A stretch of DNA of 64,000 nt from Berberis thunbergii. Its lineage: Eukaryota > Streptophyta > Magnoliopsida > Ranunculales > Berberidaceae. Under the pieces are notes generated by a model. It did no database searches, had not been told where the DNA came from, and was given only the letters and a program-made list of their open reading frames with translations. Below, piece after piece: positions 23,866-37,263 of the stretch; within the stretch, counting starts at the first letter, position 1; the number at the start of each line of letters is the position of its first letter. The position numbers were made by a program, and so were the translations under genes. The stretch covers positions 620,001 through 684,000 of the forward strand of contig QNQO01000506.1 of NCBI GenBank assembly GCA_003290165.1. Reading direction: 5' to 3'.

Positions 23866-25177
23866 GGTATTCACTTGTGGCTAAGTGTGGTGCAATGGGT
23901 TGAGCAGTGCAACAAGAGCATTCTCTGTGAATTTGGCTTGATAGTCGTAGTTACCATGTGGGTTTATGGGCTTATGGCGTCAGAGCAATCAAAGAGTTTT
24001 TCACGGCAAAAGCAAGAGATTGCTTCATTTGTGGAAGCATCGAATTTCAGTATGATGTGGTTTGAACTGGTTCGGGAAAGCCATAAAACACGTATCTATC
24101 AATTAATTCACACAAGTTCTTTTAAATTCAAGAACTAGAAATCTCCATTTTATTGTTATTTTGTGTTTTCCACTTAAAGTTCAATCTACCACCATGAAGT
24201 TTGAGATGCTGGTGATGCAAGGCGCTTCATCCTAGCATCACGCTTCATGACCACCTAGGCTAGCCAAAGTGCCTCCCTTCCAAAAAAAAAGTAGTCTGTA
24301 ACAACTTTATTTAATGGTATTTTAATATGTACTAATTAAGGTCATGCAATGATGTTGTAATAGTACATAATTCATATCATGTAAAAAAAGTCTAGTATTT
24401 AAAACACTTTGGCATTGCAAGCTTCATTCTAATAGTTATTCTCACCAACCTCATCATTTGCAGTCTGGTATTTCTTTTGGCAAATACATAGCCAATGGCT
24501 TTATTTATAAGAATAAAGAAACACTGACTTTGTTTATTTATTGTTTACATTATTGTCATTATTATTTTAGAGAAGTTCAATGTTTGAACAGAAAACTACA
24601 AGGACAACAATACAATGGCTAAAACTCCGGCCATTGCCAGTGTGAATCCTAATTCTTATTAAAAAGGAAGCTATCCAATTAAGCATATCACAAAATATGT
24701 TCTCCTATTACAGCCAATTCCAAGTTATTGAATAATATTAAATAAAATCCAACACTTTTGATTTAAATACCCTCATGTTCTCCTAATGTGAAGTTCTATG
24801 CAGTTAAAATGGATAACGGAACCGTTATAGGTTATAATGGGATATAACGGTATATAATATAATATTTTTTAAAAATAAATTTTTATACCACTAAGTATTA
24901 ATGTGTTATAGACTATATATTTTCAATAAACTTGAAACTAATTACGGAGCACTAATTCATGTCATTACTCAATGCTCATATTTGTTTAATTTATCACTAA
25001 ACATAAACTTGAAAATAAATCCATGTAACAAATGGTTTAACTTATTGTTATATGTTTACTTGTGTGAATTTTTGCAGCAACTAGTTTGAGTTACAGGTTG
25101 CATACGAAGAAAAGTTTGTGTTACAGTAGAATCATTATACATCCATGAGACAACCATGGACACACAACAATGCATAG

Positions 25178-25835
25178 CTATGCAGTTAAGTCGGAAAGCG
25201 GTCGCAATGCGGTTCAAGACCGAATTACGATTAAACAGGATTAATCGGTCAATTTTTTCAAAGTATATATTTTTAAAATTTAATCATAGTTTTAGATTTT
25301 AAAATAAATAATTAATCAAAATGGTGTAAATTTGTAATTATATAATTTTACAAATTATCTGCCAAGCTACTTAAAAATAAACTAAAAAAATTGTAGATTT
25401 TTTTAGCATCTAAGCTATCAATACAACATTCAGAAGCAAAATAGATGCTAGACTTAACAGGAAGAACCAACCTACCTATCCCACTAACCCATAAAGGTAA
25501 ATCGTATTACTTTGCGCAGAAGATATTTTTAGAATGGTCGCTTTGTACAAACAAAAATACCATATTCGTATTATGCTAATATATTCTGGACCAATGAATC
25601 AAGGAAGTCATGACATGAGAATCTTGAGTTTAGGTTTTTTTTTATTTTTTATTGTTATTATTTTTTTATACATAGCGATAAATTGGCGAGTCGGTTGGGC
25701 CGATTAATCAGTGATTCGCTATTTTTTCGCCGATTAATCGGTGTCCTCTAAACCCTAATCGATTTCACCTAATTCAATTCGATCAAACCCCGAATTGCGA
25801 TTAATCGGTGATTTTTTGCCACATTAATAACTTGG
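25178..25835. mobile_element. hAT-type MITE nested in intron 3
   Basis: It is 658 bp, flanked by a perfect 8-bp duplication ATGCATAG (25170-25177 and 25836-25843). The left end is CTATGCAGTTAAGTCGG and the right end is the complement of CCAAGTTATTAAT. It is about 70-80% similar by eye to the element at 23367. Confidence 0.8.
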
Positions 25836-26524
25836 ATGCATAGACATTAATTTTGTTACGGAAGGGATGATTATGGAAGCACAAGCAAAACTGAGATCTA
25901 CTGAGAAGCCTAAGCAGTAGACCAAACTCTGTTAAGGGGGATTGAATCTTTCACCATTTGAGATGAGTGCACAAATTGATGATTTCAATGTAATTAAATA
26001 CATAAATAATGAGGACTGGAGCTGAGAGTTCATTGACATATACCTTAACTATCAAAATCACACAGTAGTAATAATTAGACAATGTGAAAACTCAACTCAT
26101 AATGTTGACTTAAACTTGCTTACATGGTCAAAAAAATAAAAGAAAAAAAGAGACAATGGGGTCTGGCCATTCACTAAAATAGACTTGTACGGTAGATGAA
26201 GGCTCACTTTAGAATTACAAATGGATTTTGACAAAACTAAGAAGGATGCATAGACTTTATGATGGGTTCTTGAAATTGGATGAAATCCCTTCACATCAAA
26301 ATTCAGATGTCCAATTTATAAACTCAAGGGTACTAAAAATTGATCAAAAAAGGGAAAAAAATTGAAGCCACTGTCACAGTGAGTGGGTGAAGGTTTGTTC
26401 ACGTTTACTGGGTTTTCTATTGTCGGGAATATGCATACATTGTTTAGCAGCAAAGAATAGCACCCAAATCAAATAACTTACGAGAAATGGACGTAGGAAG
26501 TGCTAGGATCAATCTCATTCACAG

Positions 26525-26640
26525 GGCACATAGATCGCACCAGGAAATGGAAGCAGGAAGCACCGGGGCACATAGACGCACCAGGAAATGGAAGCAGGAA
26601 GTACCGGGGCACATAGACGCACCGGGGCACGTAGATCGCA
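26525..26640 (+). repeat. Short tandem repeat, unit about 46 bp
   Basis: The block GGGCACATAGA..CGCACCAGGAAATGGAAGCAGG is repeated twice, and partial copies of GGGGCACRTAGA follow. Confidence 0.75.
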
Positions 26641-27270
26641 CAAGATTGATCACAGTCACAGAGATCGTAGCAGTACGATAGGGGATCCCTCCTCCTTGTC
26701 TTCTTCTTCAGATCTGAATCAGGCCAGAGGTTCGATCGTTCCTTCTTCTCTCTGAATCAGGCCAGATCTGAATCGCACAGGCCAGATGTTCGATCCTTCC
26801 TTCTTCTAGTTCTGAAATCAGATCTGACGATCGTTCTCCTTCTTCATTCCTTCTTATTCAGTTTCTTATTCTTCGTCTTTTCTTTAGAAATAACGATTCA
26901 GTTTATTATTATTATTATTATTATTTATGTAACAAAAATTATAATGCCGTTACAACTTGTACCGTTAAGTGCATAACGGTCGCTATATTAGCGGTATACT
27001 GACTGCCGTTATGATCCGCCGTTAAATATAACGGTAAATTCCTCAACTCCGTTACAAATTAAAATGGAGTTATAACTAGATGTGCCATGGTTTTGCTTTG
27101 CGGTCTTGTTTGTATTTTCATGTTTCTAGTTTCTGTGAGCTTCTCACTTTCATTGACTCATTTCAATGATTTTTTTCTTTGTCTCACATATCAAAATAAA
27201 TAGAATAAAACAAATAAAGGAAATGCCCTGGTTCCATAGCCTTTAACTCGTATTGCCTTTTTTATCGGAG

Positions 27271-27345
27271 GCGTTTCACAAGTCTCACTTGTTAAGGTTG
27301 CGAGTGTCACCTTCAGAAACTGCTATGACAGATGTTCTACGAGAG
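27271..27345 (+). pseudogene. Kinase pseudogene exon 4
   Basis: It encodes AFHKSHLLRLRVSPSETAMT then DVLRE, the segment specific to GRIK kinases before helix C. The acceptor is TTATCGGAG and the donor GTGTGT. The exon is separated from exon 3 by 4.6 kb of intron filled with transposons. Confidence 0.92.
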
Positions 27346-28065
27346 GTGTGTACTCTTTTACATGTTTATTATTTTGTTGAAAAGTATCACCCAACTAGAG
27401 GTCTATACCTAGTTATTTGGTAATCTAATTTATTTGCTTGTATACATTTTCCCAATAAAGTAACTAAAAAATATGGATGTAGAAAACAACAACAATTGAC
27501 TTCGTTGATAATATTCCATCAAGGATTTTAAATTAAAAACTCACGTCTGTTAATCTTAACTTTAAATCAACTTTATTCCAGATCCCGAGTTCTTGCAAGA
27601 AGAGCTTTTCCGACTCTCTCTGATTCTTCCATAAGCAGGACTCAGCCTGGATATAAGAATCTGAAACCCAATTGGGATTGCAAATGAGTTTGATGTGAGA
27701 GAGGGAAAAGAGGATAGACAAGGGGATATATTCAAGGAATGTGATCGAAGGAAGAAGTTGCAGGCATTCTCATCAGAAGACACTTGTATTAGACAGTCTT
27801 TCAAAACTAAAAATGAGAATTCTTTTCCTTTCTTCACGAGGAAATACGCATGTGCAGTGACCTATGTTAATTTAATGCTTCGACTTATCATATCATGATT
27901 ACTCCCAAGTTTCATAAACTCCTTTGTCACAGACATCATAGATTCCTTTCCTTTCTGATCTAATTCTCTGCAGATATTTAGTATCATGTCCATAACTATA
28001 TTTCATTCCACTGTAAAATCGTTGTTTGCACCATATTGACCTACCCGTTCCTTTTACAATTTTAG

Positions 28066-28424
<359 letters not shown>

Positions 28425-29100
28425 GTATGATTACTGATATTTGTGTTACTTGTTTCTTCTGCATTTGACACAATTATACCATGATTCAGTGTGTTCTTAG
28501 CTATATGTCTTCCTTCTCAGCTATAGTCCTGGCATGCTGCTTGTATGTGCTAAAACTTTTGCTTGCGCGTGTTTTAATATTTATATAGATATTAGATTGT
28601 TATCTACCTATTATTTCATTGATATCTGCTCTCTTTGGTCCTTGGGTCTTCCATGATGGAGATCACAAAACTCACTTATAGCTATAGGAGAAATGAAGAA
28701 AAAAGAAACTTGGGCTTGTGAGCTCAGCAGAATGAAAAAGAATTCAGTAGTGAGTAGGAACACCATGAACATGTTAAATGAGATATTGGGCTTCCCCTAG
28801 TTCATCTATGAGGGTGTAAGTTTCCTGCCTTAGTTTGTATTTGGGCTGCACTTGCGTGCTTCCCTTCATTATAATGATTTAAACCTTGTAAAGATGATAA
28901 ATTAAATATGAAGCATCCCATAAAACAAGCTCATAGAGGATGATTATCGCTTCAAAGAAAATGATGTTGGTTTTCTTTTAGATGCATTTTCTAGTAGATT
29001 CACTATTTTTTTCTTTCCTATGCTGAAAGCCTCTAATTTCTTATCCACCTGATCTTGTTAATGTTGTTTAGTTATGGTTTTGTACTCCACCTATCTGCAG

Positions 29101-29196
29101 AATATTGTGCATGGAGACATCAAACCGGACTACCTCTTGGTTACTATCACTGGCACAGTGAAGATAGGGGATTTCAGTGTGAGCCAAATCTTTGAG
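29101..29196 (+). pseudogene. Kinase pseudogene exon 7 (catalytic loop, altered)
   Basis: It encodes NIVHGDIKPDYLLVTITGTV then KIGDFSVSQIFE. The catalytic Asp and Lys of HGDIKPD are present, and DFS in place of DFG is normal for this family. The invariant Asn after KPD is Tyr (TAC), which would remove magnesium coordination. Even a repaired reading frame would therefore be expected to be inactive. Confidence 0.92.
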
Positions 29197-29519
29197 GTGA
29201 GACTTGCTTTTCTCATAGTTATGTAATATCTATTATGCTCTGCTAACAACTGATATAAGTAGGAGGAGGATCACCTTTTAGGTTTCATCGATATTTTTAG
29301 CCATCTTAGACTAAAAAACCGAATTTGGTGTTGCTTGCATTAACCACCAGTTAAACAAGCAATTTACTTCTCATTGAGTCGGTTTTTGTGCTCTGTGTAT
29401 TTTTTTTTACCGAGTAATAATGAATTAAGTAGGTAACAAAAAATGTTGGAGGGGTGATGGGCTTTAAAAGAGTGGAAGATTGATATTGTGTTATCATTGA
29501 CATTTTCTTAAGATCTTAG

Positions 29520-31112
29520 CTATGTAGTTGAATCGGATAACATACTCATAACGGTCTAGAAGCGTTATAGGTTATAACGTGAAATAACGGTATATAACGA
29601 AATATTTTGTTAAATATATTTTTAATACCCCCACAAAGTATTAATGTATTGTAGAGAAAAAAAGTATATCCAGTGTTGTTAAGGCGGACGCCTAGGCGCG
29701 CCTCGAGGCGTTTTGGCAAAGAGACGCCTCAAAATGATGCAAGGCGGAGCGGTGAAGTGAGGCGTTCGCCTCGGACTGCCTCGGGCCGCCTCAACCATTT
29801 ACAGCTTAAAAACCAAAAGCCTATTGCAGCCCACTTGTCTTTTAAGGTTAAGAGGGGGGTATTTAGAGTTTTAGACAAGAGAACGACTCCTTGGGGGGCT
29901 ATTGTTGTTGCTGTGTGTGTTCTTTCCCTTCTAATCAGGTTTCTCTCCTTCAAATTAGGTGTTGCCTCTTTCATATTAGGATGTTTTCTCTCATCTTCTT
30001 CCTCCTTCCTCTTCTTCACTCCCCTTCCTGTGTTTTTTTATACGATCTGTTATGCAACTTTTGATGTGTTTTTTTTATATGATCTGTTCTACTGCATTTT
30101 TTATGCATTTTTTTATATGATCTATTCACCTCCTTTTTTAATGATCTGTTATATTTTTTTTATATGATCTGTTCTGTTTTTTATATGATCTGTTATGCTG
30201 CGTTTTTTTTCTTCACAATAAACAATAATAAGTAATATTTCAGTGTATGGATCGTAATATTTTAGCATATAGATCAAAATTTGGTGCAAATTTTCAAAGT
30301 TAAACCAATGAGACTTGCTGGGTGATGCCTCACCAAATTGCAATTTTCCAAACACTGTTTGTTTCAAATTCAACCATTAATTTTCAAACACTGTTTCAAA
30401 TTTCCAAAGTTAAATCAATGAGAAGTTGATGAACTAGTTTACATTATGCTTTGATGTTTTTCTTGTTTGTTTCTTTTTTTAGTGATTTAGTGGATAGGCA
30501 AGTTAAGTACACTTATGCAGTGCATCTTTTTGCTATGCTATGCAACTTTATTATGTTTCCATTTCAATTCTAAATAGTTGTATGACTTTTTGTACATATT
30601 GGCATATGCAAGTTATCAAAATGATGATGAATATTACTTATCTAAATGTGTTTCAATTTATTATAATAAAAAATCTTTAATAAATGATAAAGACCGCCTC
30701 AGTGAAGTGATACGTCTGCCTCGCATATGAGGCGTTTTCAAGCTCATCCGCCTCCCGCCGCCTCAACGCCTTAACTACACTGAGTAAATCATGTTTATAA
30801 TATTAAATTCAAAAACATCAAAACATTAATTAAAAACATCGTCTCTTCGTATGAGAATGAGATCGCAATAAAGAGTGTGATCGACTCTTCGTTTTCTTCC
30901 CTTCTTATTTCGTTCTTTGTCAACTGGCGAGGCCTGATTCTTTGTCGATCGGCGACGGCAAGCTCTAGTCCTTCGATTGAGAATAAAATGGGTGATTTTT
31001 TTTATATATTATAACAAAAAGTTCAAACGGTGTTATTGAAAAAAAACGTTATCTCAATAACGGCCATATAACGGTGTTATATCGGTGTTACAACGTTATT
31101 TTAATTGCACAG
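29520..31112. mobile_element. hAT-type element in intron 7, itself interrupted
   Basis: It is 1593 bp with an 8-bp duplication GATCTTAG (29512-29519 and 31113-31120). The ends are CTATGTAGTTGAAT and the complement of TTTTAATTGCACAG. Subterminal ATAACGG motifs repeat at both ends. A second hAT (29671-30782) is inserted near its left end, leaving about 480 bp of its own sequence. Confidence 0.82.
29671..30782. mobile_element. hAT-type element nested inside the 29520 element
   Basis: It is 1112 bp with ends CAGTGTTGTTAAGGCG and the complement of CCTTAACTACACTG. The 8-bp duplication AGTATATC/AGTAAATC (29663-29670 and 30783-30790) has one mismatch. GC-rich GGCG/CGCC subterminal repeats contrast with the AT-rich interior. 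The interior has open frames of 164 codons or less without a transposase domain. Confidence 0.82.
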
Positions 31113-31567
31113 GATCTTAGTATTATTTTATTGCCAGTTTCTTTATTTTTGTGACTGATACTTGAGTGATTTTGTTATATGTGGTAGTTGTGGGGCTTGT
31201 GGTGATGATAGGTGGTTGTAGTGATGTTGATAATGCTTTCAAGGAGGTCTTTGTTTAATTTCTTAATAAGAGGTAAAGTCTCAAATTCGGTGGTCCCAAT
31301 TTTGGTTAGAGATTCCTCAATTTCTTAACCTCTTATCATGTTTTTTCTAGACTAGTCTTCTTTTATGACCTAATTACATCGAGGGCTATTATTGTGTTAT
31401 GTTACAATGACACGGATGCCCGACGTAGATACAAGGTTCGGACACATCAGCTAACATATAAAAAACACAATACGAGGACATGCTGGGGATATGCATGTAT
31501 GTCTTAGTATTATTTACTCATAAAGTAATAAGTTTTGTATTATTAGTTATATTGTTTCACTCGTAGG

Positions 31568-32341
31568 CAAAGATGCATGGACACGGATAGGCACGTTGTG
31601 TCAGACACGACACGACACGACACGACACGACACGCCGACTCTACAATTTTTCAAAAACTGGGACTCGAAGACACGTCGACACATTGTATTTTTTGTAATA
31701 AGTTATATAAACATAAATAATAATTTAATAAAATGTTTTCTTAGAGTGTTTGAATAAGACGACACTCTGTTGCAAGAGAAAAATAAATTAGAGAAAAAAT
31801 ATAGTAGAAAATAAGTATAGGAAAAAAGAAGCAAATGAGATAAAAAGAAGCTGAGATTAAGAAACATAGACTATTCTATGCTTTAGTGTATTTTTGCCCT
31901 ATTTGTCTTAAATGATAATTGTAAGAGTTATTCACTGTAGATGGATCAACAACCATTAAATTAGGTGATTAGTTGCGAACATCTAAAAGTAAAAATTAAA
32001 AGAAAATTGGTTTTCGAGTCTTGACTGTGTCCTGACCCTGTTCCGGGTGTATCGAAAGGTGTCCGACACGTTGACCACATTGACCATGTGTTTGAGACTT
32101 GCCGACATATTGACTCAGTGTTCGACGCGTGTCGGAGGCGTGTCGAGCAAGTGTCGGTGTCGGATGCGTGTCGGAGATAAGACAAGTTTTTCAAAGAGTG
32201 TGTTTCCTTGCTCGTAGGTCAATATTGCTACATATGTACAAGTAACTTGCCATAGTATGCTTGTAATATTTATAAAGAATTGAAACTTTTCAACGATATC
32301 TAAAAACGTTGATCTAAGCATGGGGATGTCCGAGCGTCAAT
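31568..32341. mobile_element. Degraded hAT-type element related to the one at 33713
   Basis: The left end CAAAGATGCATGGACACGG and the (ACGAC)n run at 31603-31632 match the inverted right end of the 33713 element. The right border near GAGCGTCAATAT is inferred. No target duplication is visible. A further fragment of the same family seems to precede it (31407-31470). Confidence 0.5.
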
Positions 32342-33005
32342 ATTTGTCCGATACGGGTAATTTTTTGAAAATAAAGTGTCATATTGTTTATGTGAGTTGT
32401 CCATTATGGGAAAAATATTCATTTACTTTTAAGAGGCTCTAACAAGCTCTTAAAAAACACTTTTAAACCCCATTTAGAGCATCTCCAATGGGTAAACTTA
32501 AAATCCACATTTGATTTTTGATTGAGTTTTGAGTGTGCGTTTCCCAAAGTTCAACTGGTTTGAGGTTTCAGCCCAACCAATTGCCAAAAAAGAGAACGGA
32601 GTATGGCTTGCTTCAGATGTGCGGGGTTGGGGTGCGAAATAGTTATACGGGCACAAGACTATCTTGCACGCATGCCTAGCCCAACTGCTATTTTTGAACA
32701 TGGTTAGTTTGACCCGCTTTTGTTTGAACATCACACATGCAAATGATAAAAAAACGGCTATTTGCCCCCAAAAGCATTTTTACATTTTTTTTAAAGCTTT
32801 TGTTAAATGACCCATGGGGGGGGGGCACAACCACCCTCAATCTCAAATGGATCCATCCTTTTGAGGTTGAGCTCATGCTGTTGGAACGTCATAATAAGAA
32901 ATTGACTCTTAAGAGAAGGTTAGTTCTCTTAATTAAACAAACACCCCCTAAGATTGTCACCAAGTGAACATTGAGAAAATGCAAATTATGTATCCTAAAA
33001 AATGA

Positions 33006-33008
<3 letters not shown>

Positions 33009-33060
<52 letters not shown>

Positions 33061-33061
33061 T
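33009..33061. repeat. (ATT)n microsatellite
   Basis: About 17 perfect trinucleotide units. Confidence 0.97.
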
Positions 33062-33712
33062 TCTAGTGAAATTAACGTCCATTTACAACATATTTTCAGC
33101 GAACCAAGCAGGGCCATAATGTCAAAACTCGAATTTCTAGTTCGTATATAGGCGGCATCACAAATTAAGTTAACACATCAGCATATATTTACAATGATAT
33201 ATGTTGGTGGTTAATAAACATAGTAAAAGTAAAAAACTGAGTGAAGAGTTTTTAGTATTTGTCCTGAGTCTATGGATTATTTCGGGTTCTTATAATGTCA
33301 ACAGGAGACATTATGGATGTAAAGTATTCGGGTACCGCATGATATTTATATAAGACGAGATGAGAACATACATACGGTTGTGCTCCATCTGTGTCTCTGC
33401 AAATTCTTCTCTGAATAATTGATTTATAATCACCTATTATACAAAGCCACCTAAAATAGATTTTATGGTTGCCAAATCAAATTATCCTGGATTGGAAGAA
33501 TCTCAAAGTGATGATAAAGACATGTCTATCATTAAAATTCCAGCATCCAACATCCAACATCCTTCCATAAGCCAAGTGAAAGCATAAGCAGAATCTCATA
33601 GTAATCTTTCATTTCGGGAACTAAGAAACACGAAGCTTCCCATGAAGAGTCTTTGTATCATTGACCTGGCATGGCTCGAATCAACCTCCAAAAGTCTTGC
33701 GAGTGTTTCCAC

Positions 33713-34879
33713 CTTTGATGCACCGACTCTCTGGAAAACCTCTGAATCACGCATCAAATACGTGTCGGACGCGGATTTGCGCCCGACACGTATTGGACAC
33801 GTGGTCAACAGTCAAAATTCGTTGACTGACTTGGACACGATTCAGACACGGTCGGGTGCAAATATCCCCTCTTTTTCCTCCTCTTCGATCGTTCTTTCCT
33901 CCCACAAACCCTAACACTACCAGAGAGCAGAGAGAGCAGAGAAAAGAGATAACAGAGAAAAGTAGCGAACCAGAGAAAGAGAGAGTCTCGACTCGATCGA
34001 TCGATCGACAGTGCTGGACGGAGGTAGAGAAATCGATTTCGACAGAGAGGGAGAGATTGATCGACGTGATCTATGTCGTCCTCAACATCGCCATCACCAG
34101 GTACCTTATTTGATTCTTTCTTTTGTTTTTTTTCCTGCGATATCTGCTCTCGACGGGATCTATGCCTTGGACTGAAAATCGCCCTTGTCTAAGCTGAGTC
34201 CATGAACATATAGGAAGCTAATAACAGCAGCATGGCCTGCTCTAACACCTGGTAAAGATCCTTGAATTGCAAGCTGCAAAGGAAATGAACAATTGATGTT
34301 TAACTGTTTAAGTATAATTTTCCAACAAAACTGATTGAAAAAAAAACATACATGTTGCGCAAGGAATAAGATAGTGAAGCATACCCTTGACCATTGTAAT
34401 TGTAATTGTAAAATGGCATTGACGTCATCCTGGTTGAGTAAGTCTAACATTGTAATTGTCTTTTTTCTCTTAATGGTTTTTTAGGCCAAGTAACTGGAGA
34501 TGATCTTTGGAAGCATGTGACAATAATAAGAAGACTAAGTAAAGGTGGGGGAAATCTTAGATGGCAGTGTAACTTTTGTAAGAAAGAGTATACGAGATCT
34601 CTTACTAGATTGAAGGACCACTTGTTGAAGATAACAGGTCGTGGGATAGCTATTTGCTGCTTATGCTTTATGAGTATGACTTGAGTTCGACTTTATGATG
34701 TATTTGTAATTTTGAATGAATGAATTTGAATATTCATATAATCATATGAGTTACAAAAAAAATATATTAAAAAAATAAGTTTGACTGTGTTACCGAGCTC
34801 TATTTTTTTGAAAATTGCCGAGTCGCCGTGTCGTATCCGTGTCCGACACGACACACATATCTGAGTCCGTGCATCATTG
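33713..34879 (+). mobile_element. hAT element with a leftover BED zinc finger
   Basis: It is 1167 bp with ends CTTTGATGCACCGACTC and CAATGATGCACGGACTC (inverted). The 8-bp duplication GTTTCCAC/GTTTCCGC (33705-33712 and 34880-34887) has one mismatch. CGTGTCGG-type motifs cluster at both ends. The right half holds a BED-type zinc finger reading frame. The rest of the transposase, including the dimerisation domain, is missing. Confidence 0.85.
34485..34684 (+). pseudogene. BED zinc-finger fragment of a hAT transposase
   Basis: After a TTTTTTAG acceptor-like site the frame reads GDDLWKHVT, then GGGNLRWQCNFCKKEYTRSL, TRLKDHLLKITGRGI, and stops at TGA 34682-34684. W(K)..V, CxxC and the later H and C residues match the BED finger of plant hAT transposases, which binds the element ends. 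Only the N-terminal finger is present. Confidence 0.82.
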
Positions 34880-35757
34880 GTTTCCGCATGAAGTAGCAAA
34901 TGAAAGTTTTTCCTCTTCCTCTCCTACAAATTTCCTTTTGTATCGTATGGGTTAATACTTCCGTTTCGCTCCCATAACACCATTCACATCATTAAAAAAA
35001 AAAAAAAAAAAAAACCCTCGGAGTTTTTGCCAGGGACAATTCGAGAAAGTTTCCATGGGAAGGTTTTTCTCTGGTAGTCCTTCAAAAAATCATTTTGTTT
35101 TACTTTCACCTCTGTCCCATTTCCGAATTGACTCATCTTAACCTCTTCAATAAGTTCGAAGCTTCTTGCATCTTGCTTGCACAAAGCGCCACCCTTCTAA
35201 GATGTCGATTGTCTGTTGTTTAAGGTGACAATACTGGTACTATTTCTCCTTTGTTTTAAGCAAATGATGTAGGGAATTATTCCTCAAGGGTCATTTCCCC
35301 TCACCAACCACCATTATTAAGTGTAGCAGTGGCACCATATGTGCAAATTAAATTTCTTGTGTGCTACTAGTTATATCCGAGTGAGTTAGAAGATAATCAT
35401 GGTGGGAAATGAAGTGAATCGATTGTAGCTTAGATGGTCTCACATCCCTCTTCAATGAGGAGGTTGCAAGCTCGAGTCTCGCTAGTGGCTCGTGCACCTA
35501 GGATACAATTATATGGCAAGGTATATGTTCGAAAACCTGGTTCACACTTTCCTCTCTATCAGTGTCTGACTGAAAGTTGAGCTCTCTGAGCTCCATATAT
35601 TTGATTGATACTATTTGAGTGTGTTTGCTTTTGACCAGACACGTATGCTCGGAAATATTTGAAGAAAAAGTGAAGTATCTAGCTCATGTTGTGAGGTTTG
35701 CAATCCAAATAACATAATTGAACTCTTTAGTTCTCTAAAATTTGTGATGTACCTCAG

Positions 35758-36377
35758 GATGAAAATGATGATCTTCGGTGGTCTCCTGGAACTCCCGTAT
35801 TTACTGCACCCGAGTGCTGTTTAAACTATATACAAAAAAGGTTGGCATCTTTATAAACTTCCCAACAAAAATCTTTCGTTTCTTTTGCAGGTCTAACCTA
35901 CCATGGCAAAGCTGCTGACACATGGGCCGTCGGTGTAACTATTTTACTGTATGGTGATTGGTCAATACCTGGTGACAGGATACATATGATAAGGTTTACC
36001 AATTTCTGTTGTTGTGAATGTTCATAGTTTATAATAGTAGTTTATCATAATTGTGTCCCTGATCTCAGATTGTAAATGATCCCTTCTGGATCACTGAGGG
36101 CATGAACCGGCAGCTGAAAGATCTGCTAGAAGGAATTCTATGCAAAGGCCAGTTGCTTTCTCGAGTCTCCAAAGTTTCTCTTGTTTGGGATTACTTTTTC
36201 TGCATATTTGTTTTAACAAAAATTTCGCTCCCAAAATATATCCTCGGCACATATATTACAGATCCTGATCAGAGGATGACGTTGGATGCTGTTGTTAGAC
36301 ATCCTTGGGTTGCATTAGAAGGTGTGATCCCTCAGTATAATCTAGAGGAAGGACAGAAAATGCTTACTGATTTCTGA
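35758..36377 (+). pseudogene. Kinase pseudogene exons 8 to 11 (C-lobe)
   Basis: Exon 8 (35758 to about 35823) holds the activation segment SPGTPVFTAPECCL, but the expected donor is missing (TTAAACTA). Exon 9 (35891-35993) starts with the TYHGKAADTWAVGVT segment and then has several indels against the family, shortening the PFLGD-type region. Exon 10 (36069-36147) reads IVNDPFWITEGMNRQLKDLL and has a GC donor. Exon 11 (36262-36377) reads DPDQRMTLDAVVRHPWV and ends in TGA at 36375-36377. The tail after IPQY differs from the Cys-rich family ending. Confidence 0.9.
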
Positions 36378-37232
36378 GGTCCTGTACATAGCGAGAATTT
36401 TGACTTAGGAAGTCAGCTTGACATTGATCGGTACAAGTTAGAAGTAGAATGTTTGCCTGCAAGAAAATGGAGATTCAGGGAGATTTTGATTTGAGGTGTA
36501 TTTTATTTGGTTTCTGTGATTATTGTTTTACTTTCCTGGCTTTGTTCTTTGCATGATGTGGAGCAGATTCATGGATGGAGCCTCAGAAGAAGAACAAAAG
36601 GAGAAGAAAGGTAAGAAGTGTAAGACTTGTAGATGAGAACGGCTCCTGAAATTTGTACATGAAGGTCTATTTAATCTCAGTTTTCCTAACATCTTTGGAA
36701 CTTGTCTTGTTTATAACTAAATATTCATACTCTGATTACATGATTTAGAAAAAGGTCTAAATGTCTTTGAAGCTTGTTATATATATATATATATATTCGT
36801 GAAGCTTAATGTGAGCATCTACCACTGTATGCCTGTGATAGTTGTAGTGATTTTAAAGGATGCTAATCTTATAGCCTGCACCTGCATGGTGATAATACCG
36901 GCCTTGATCTTTAGCCCAGCCCAGAGAGTGTGTTGAGCTGGATATGACACTTTTCTTACACTGTCCATCAGGTAGTCCAGCCTGGTCCAGAGTGCAACGA
37001 CATAGGTTGGAGATTCAAACCATGGTGTAATTATATGCTAGGGGTGGATGCGATATTCAATATATTTTTTCTTAAGGCTTATGTATGATTTATAAATAAT
37101 TAGAGGGCTTCAAATAAATTATTATATTAGAGGCTTAAGTATAATTAATCAATATTTCAGAGGTACTAGTTTTGATGGTAAAAGTATGAAATGTAAATGA
37201 CAAAATAATAAAAAAAAACTTAGTTGCAAGGG

Positions 37233-37263
<31 letters not shown>

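Larger units (their letters stand above)
24796..27079. mobile_element. Probable hAT-type element hosting nested insertions
   Basis: The left end CTATGCAGTTAAAATGGATA matches the ends of neighbouring family members, and the right part (26985-27079) repeats the AACGG/CCGTT-rich terminal sequence in inverse order. The right end is uncertain and I see no matching 8-bp duplication. A complete smaller relative (25178-25835) and a tandem repeat (26525-26640) sit inside. Confidence 0.45.

Noticed and set aside
32477..32890. MITE with a GAGCATCTCCAATGGG left end
   Set aside because: Only the left terminus is convincing. I could not find a matching inverted right end or a target duplication.
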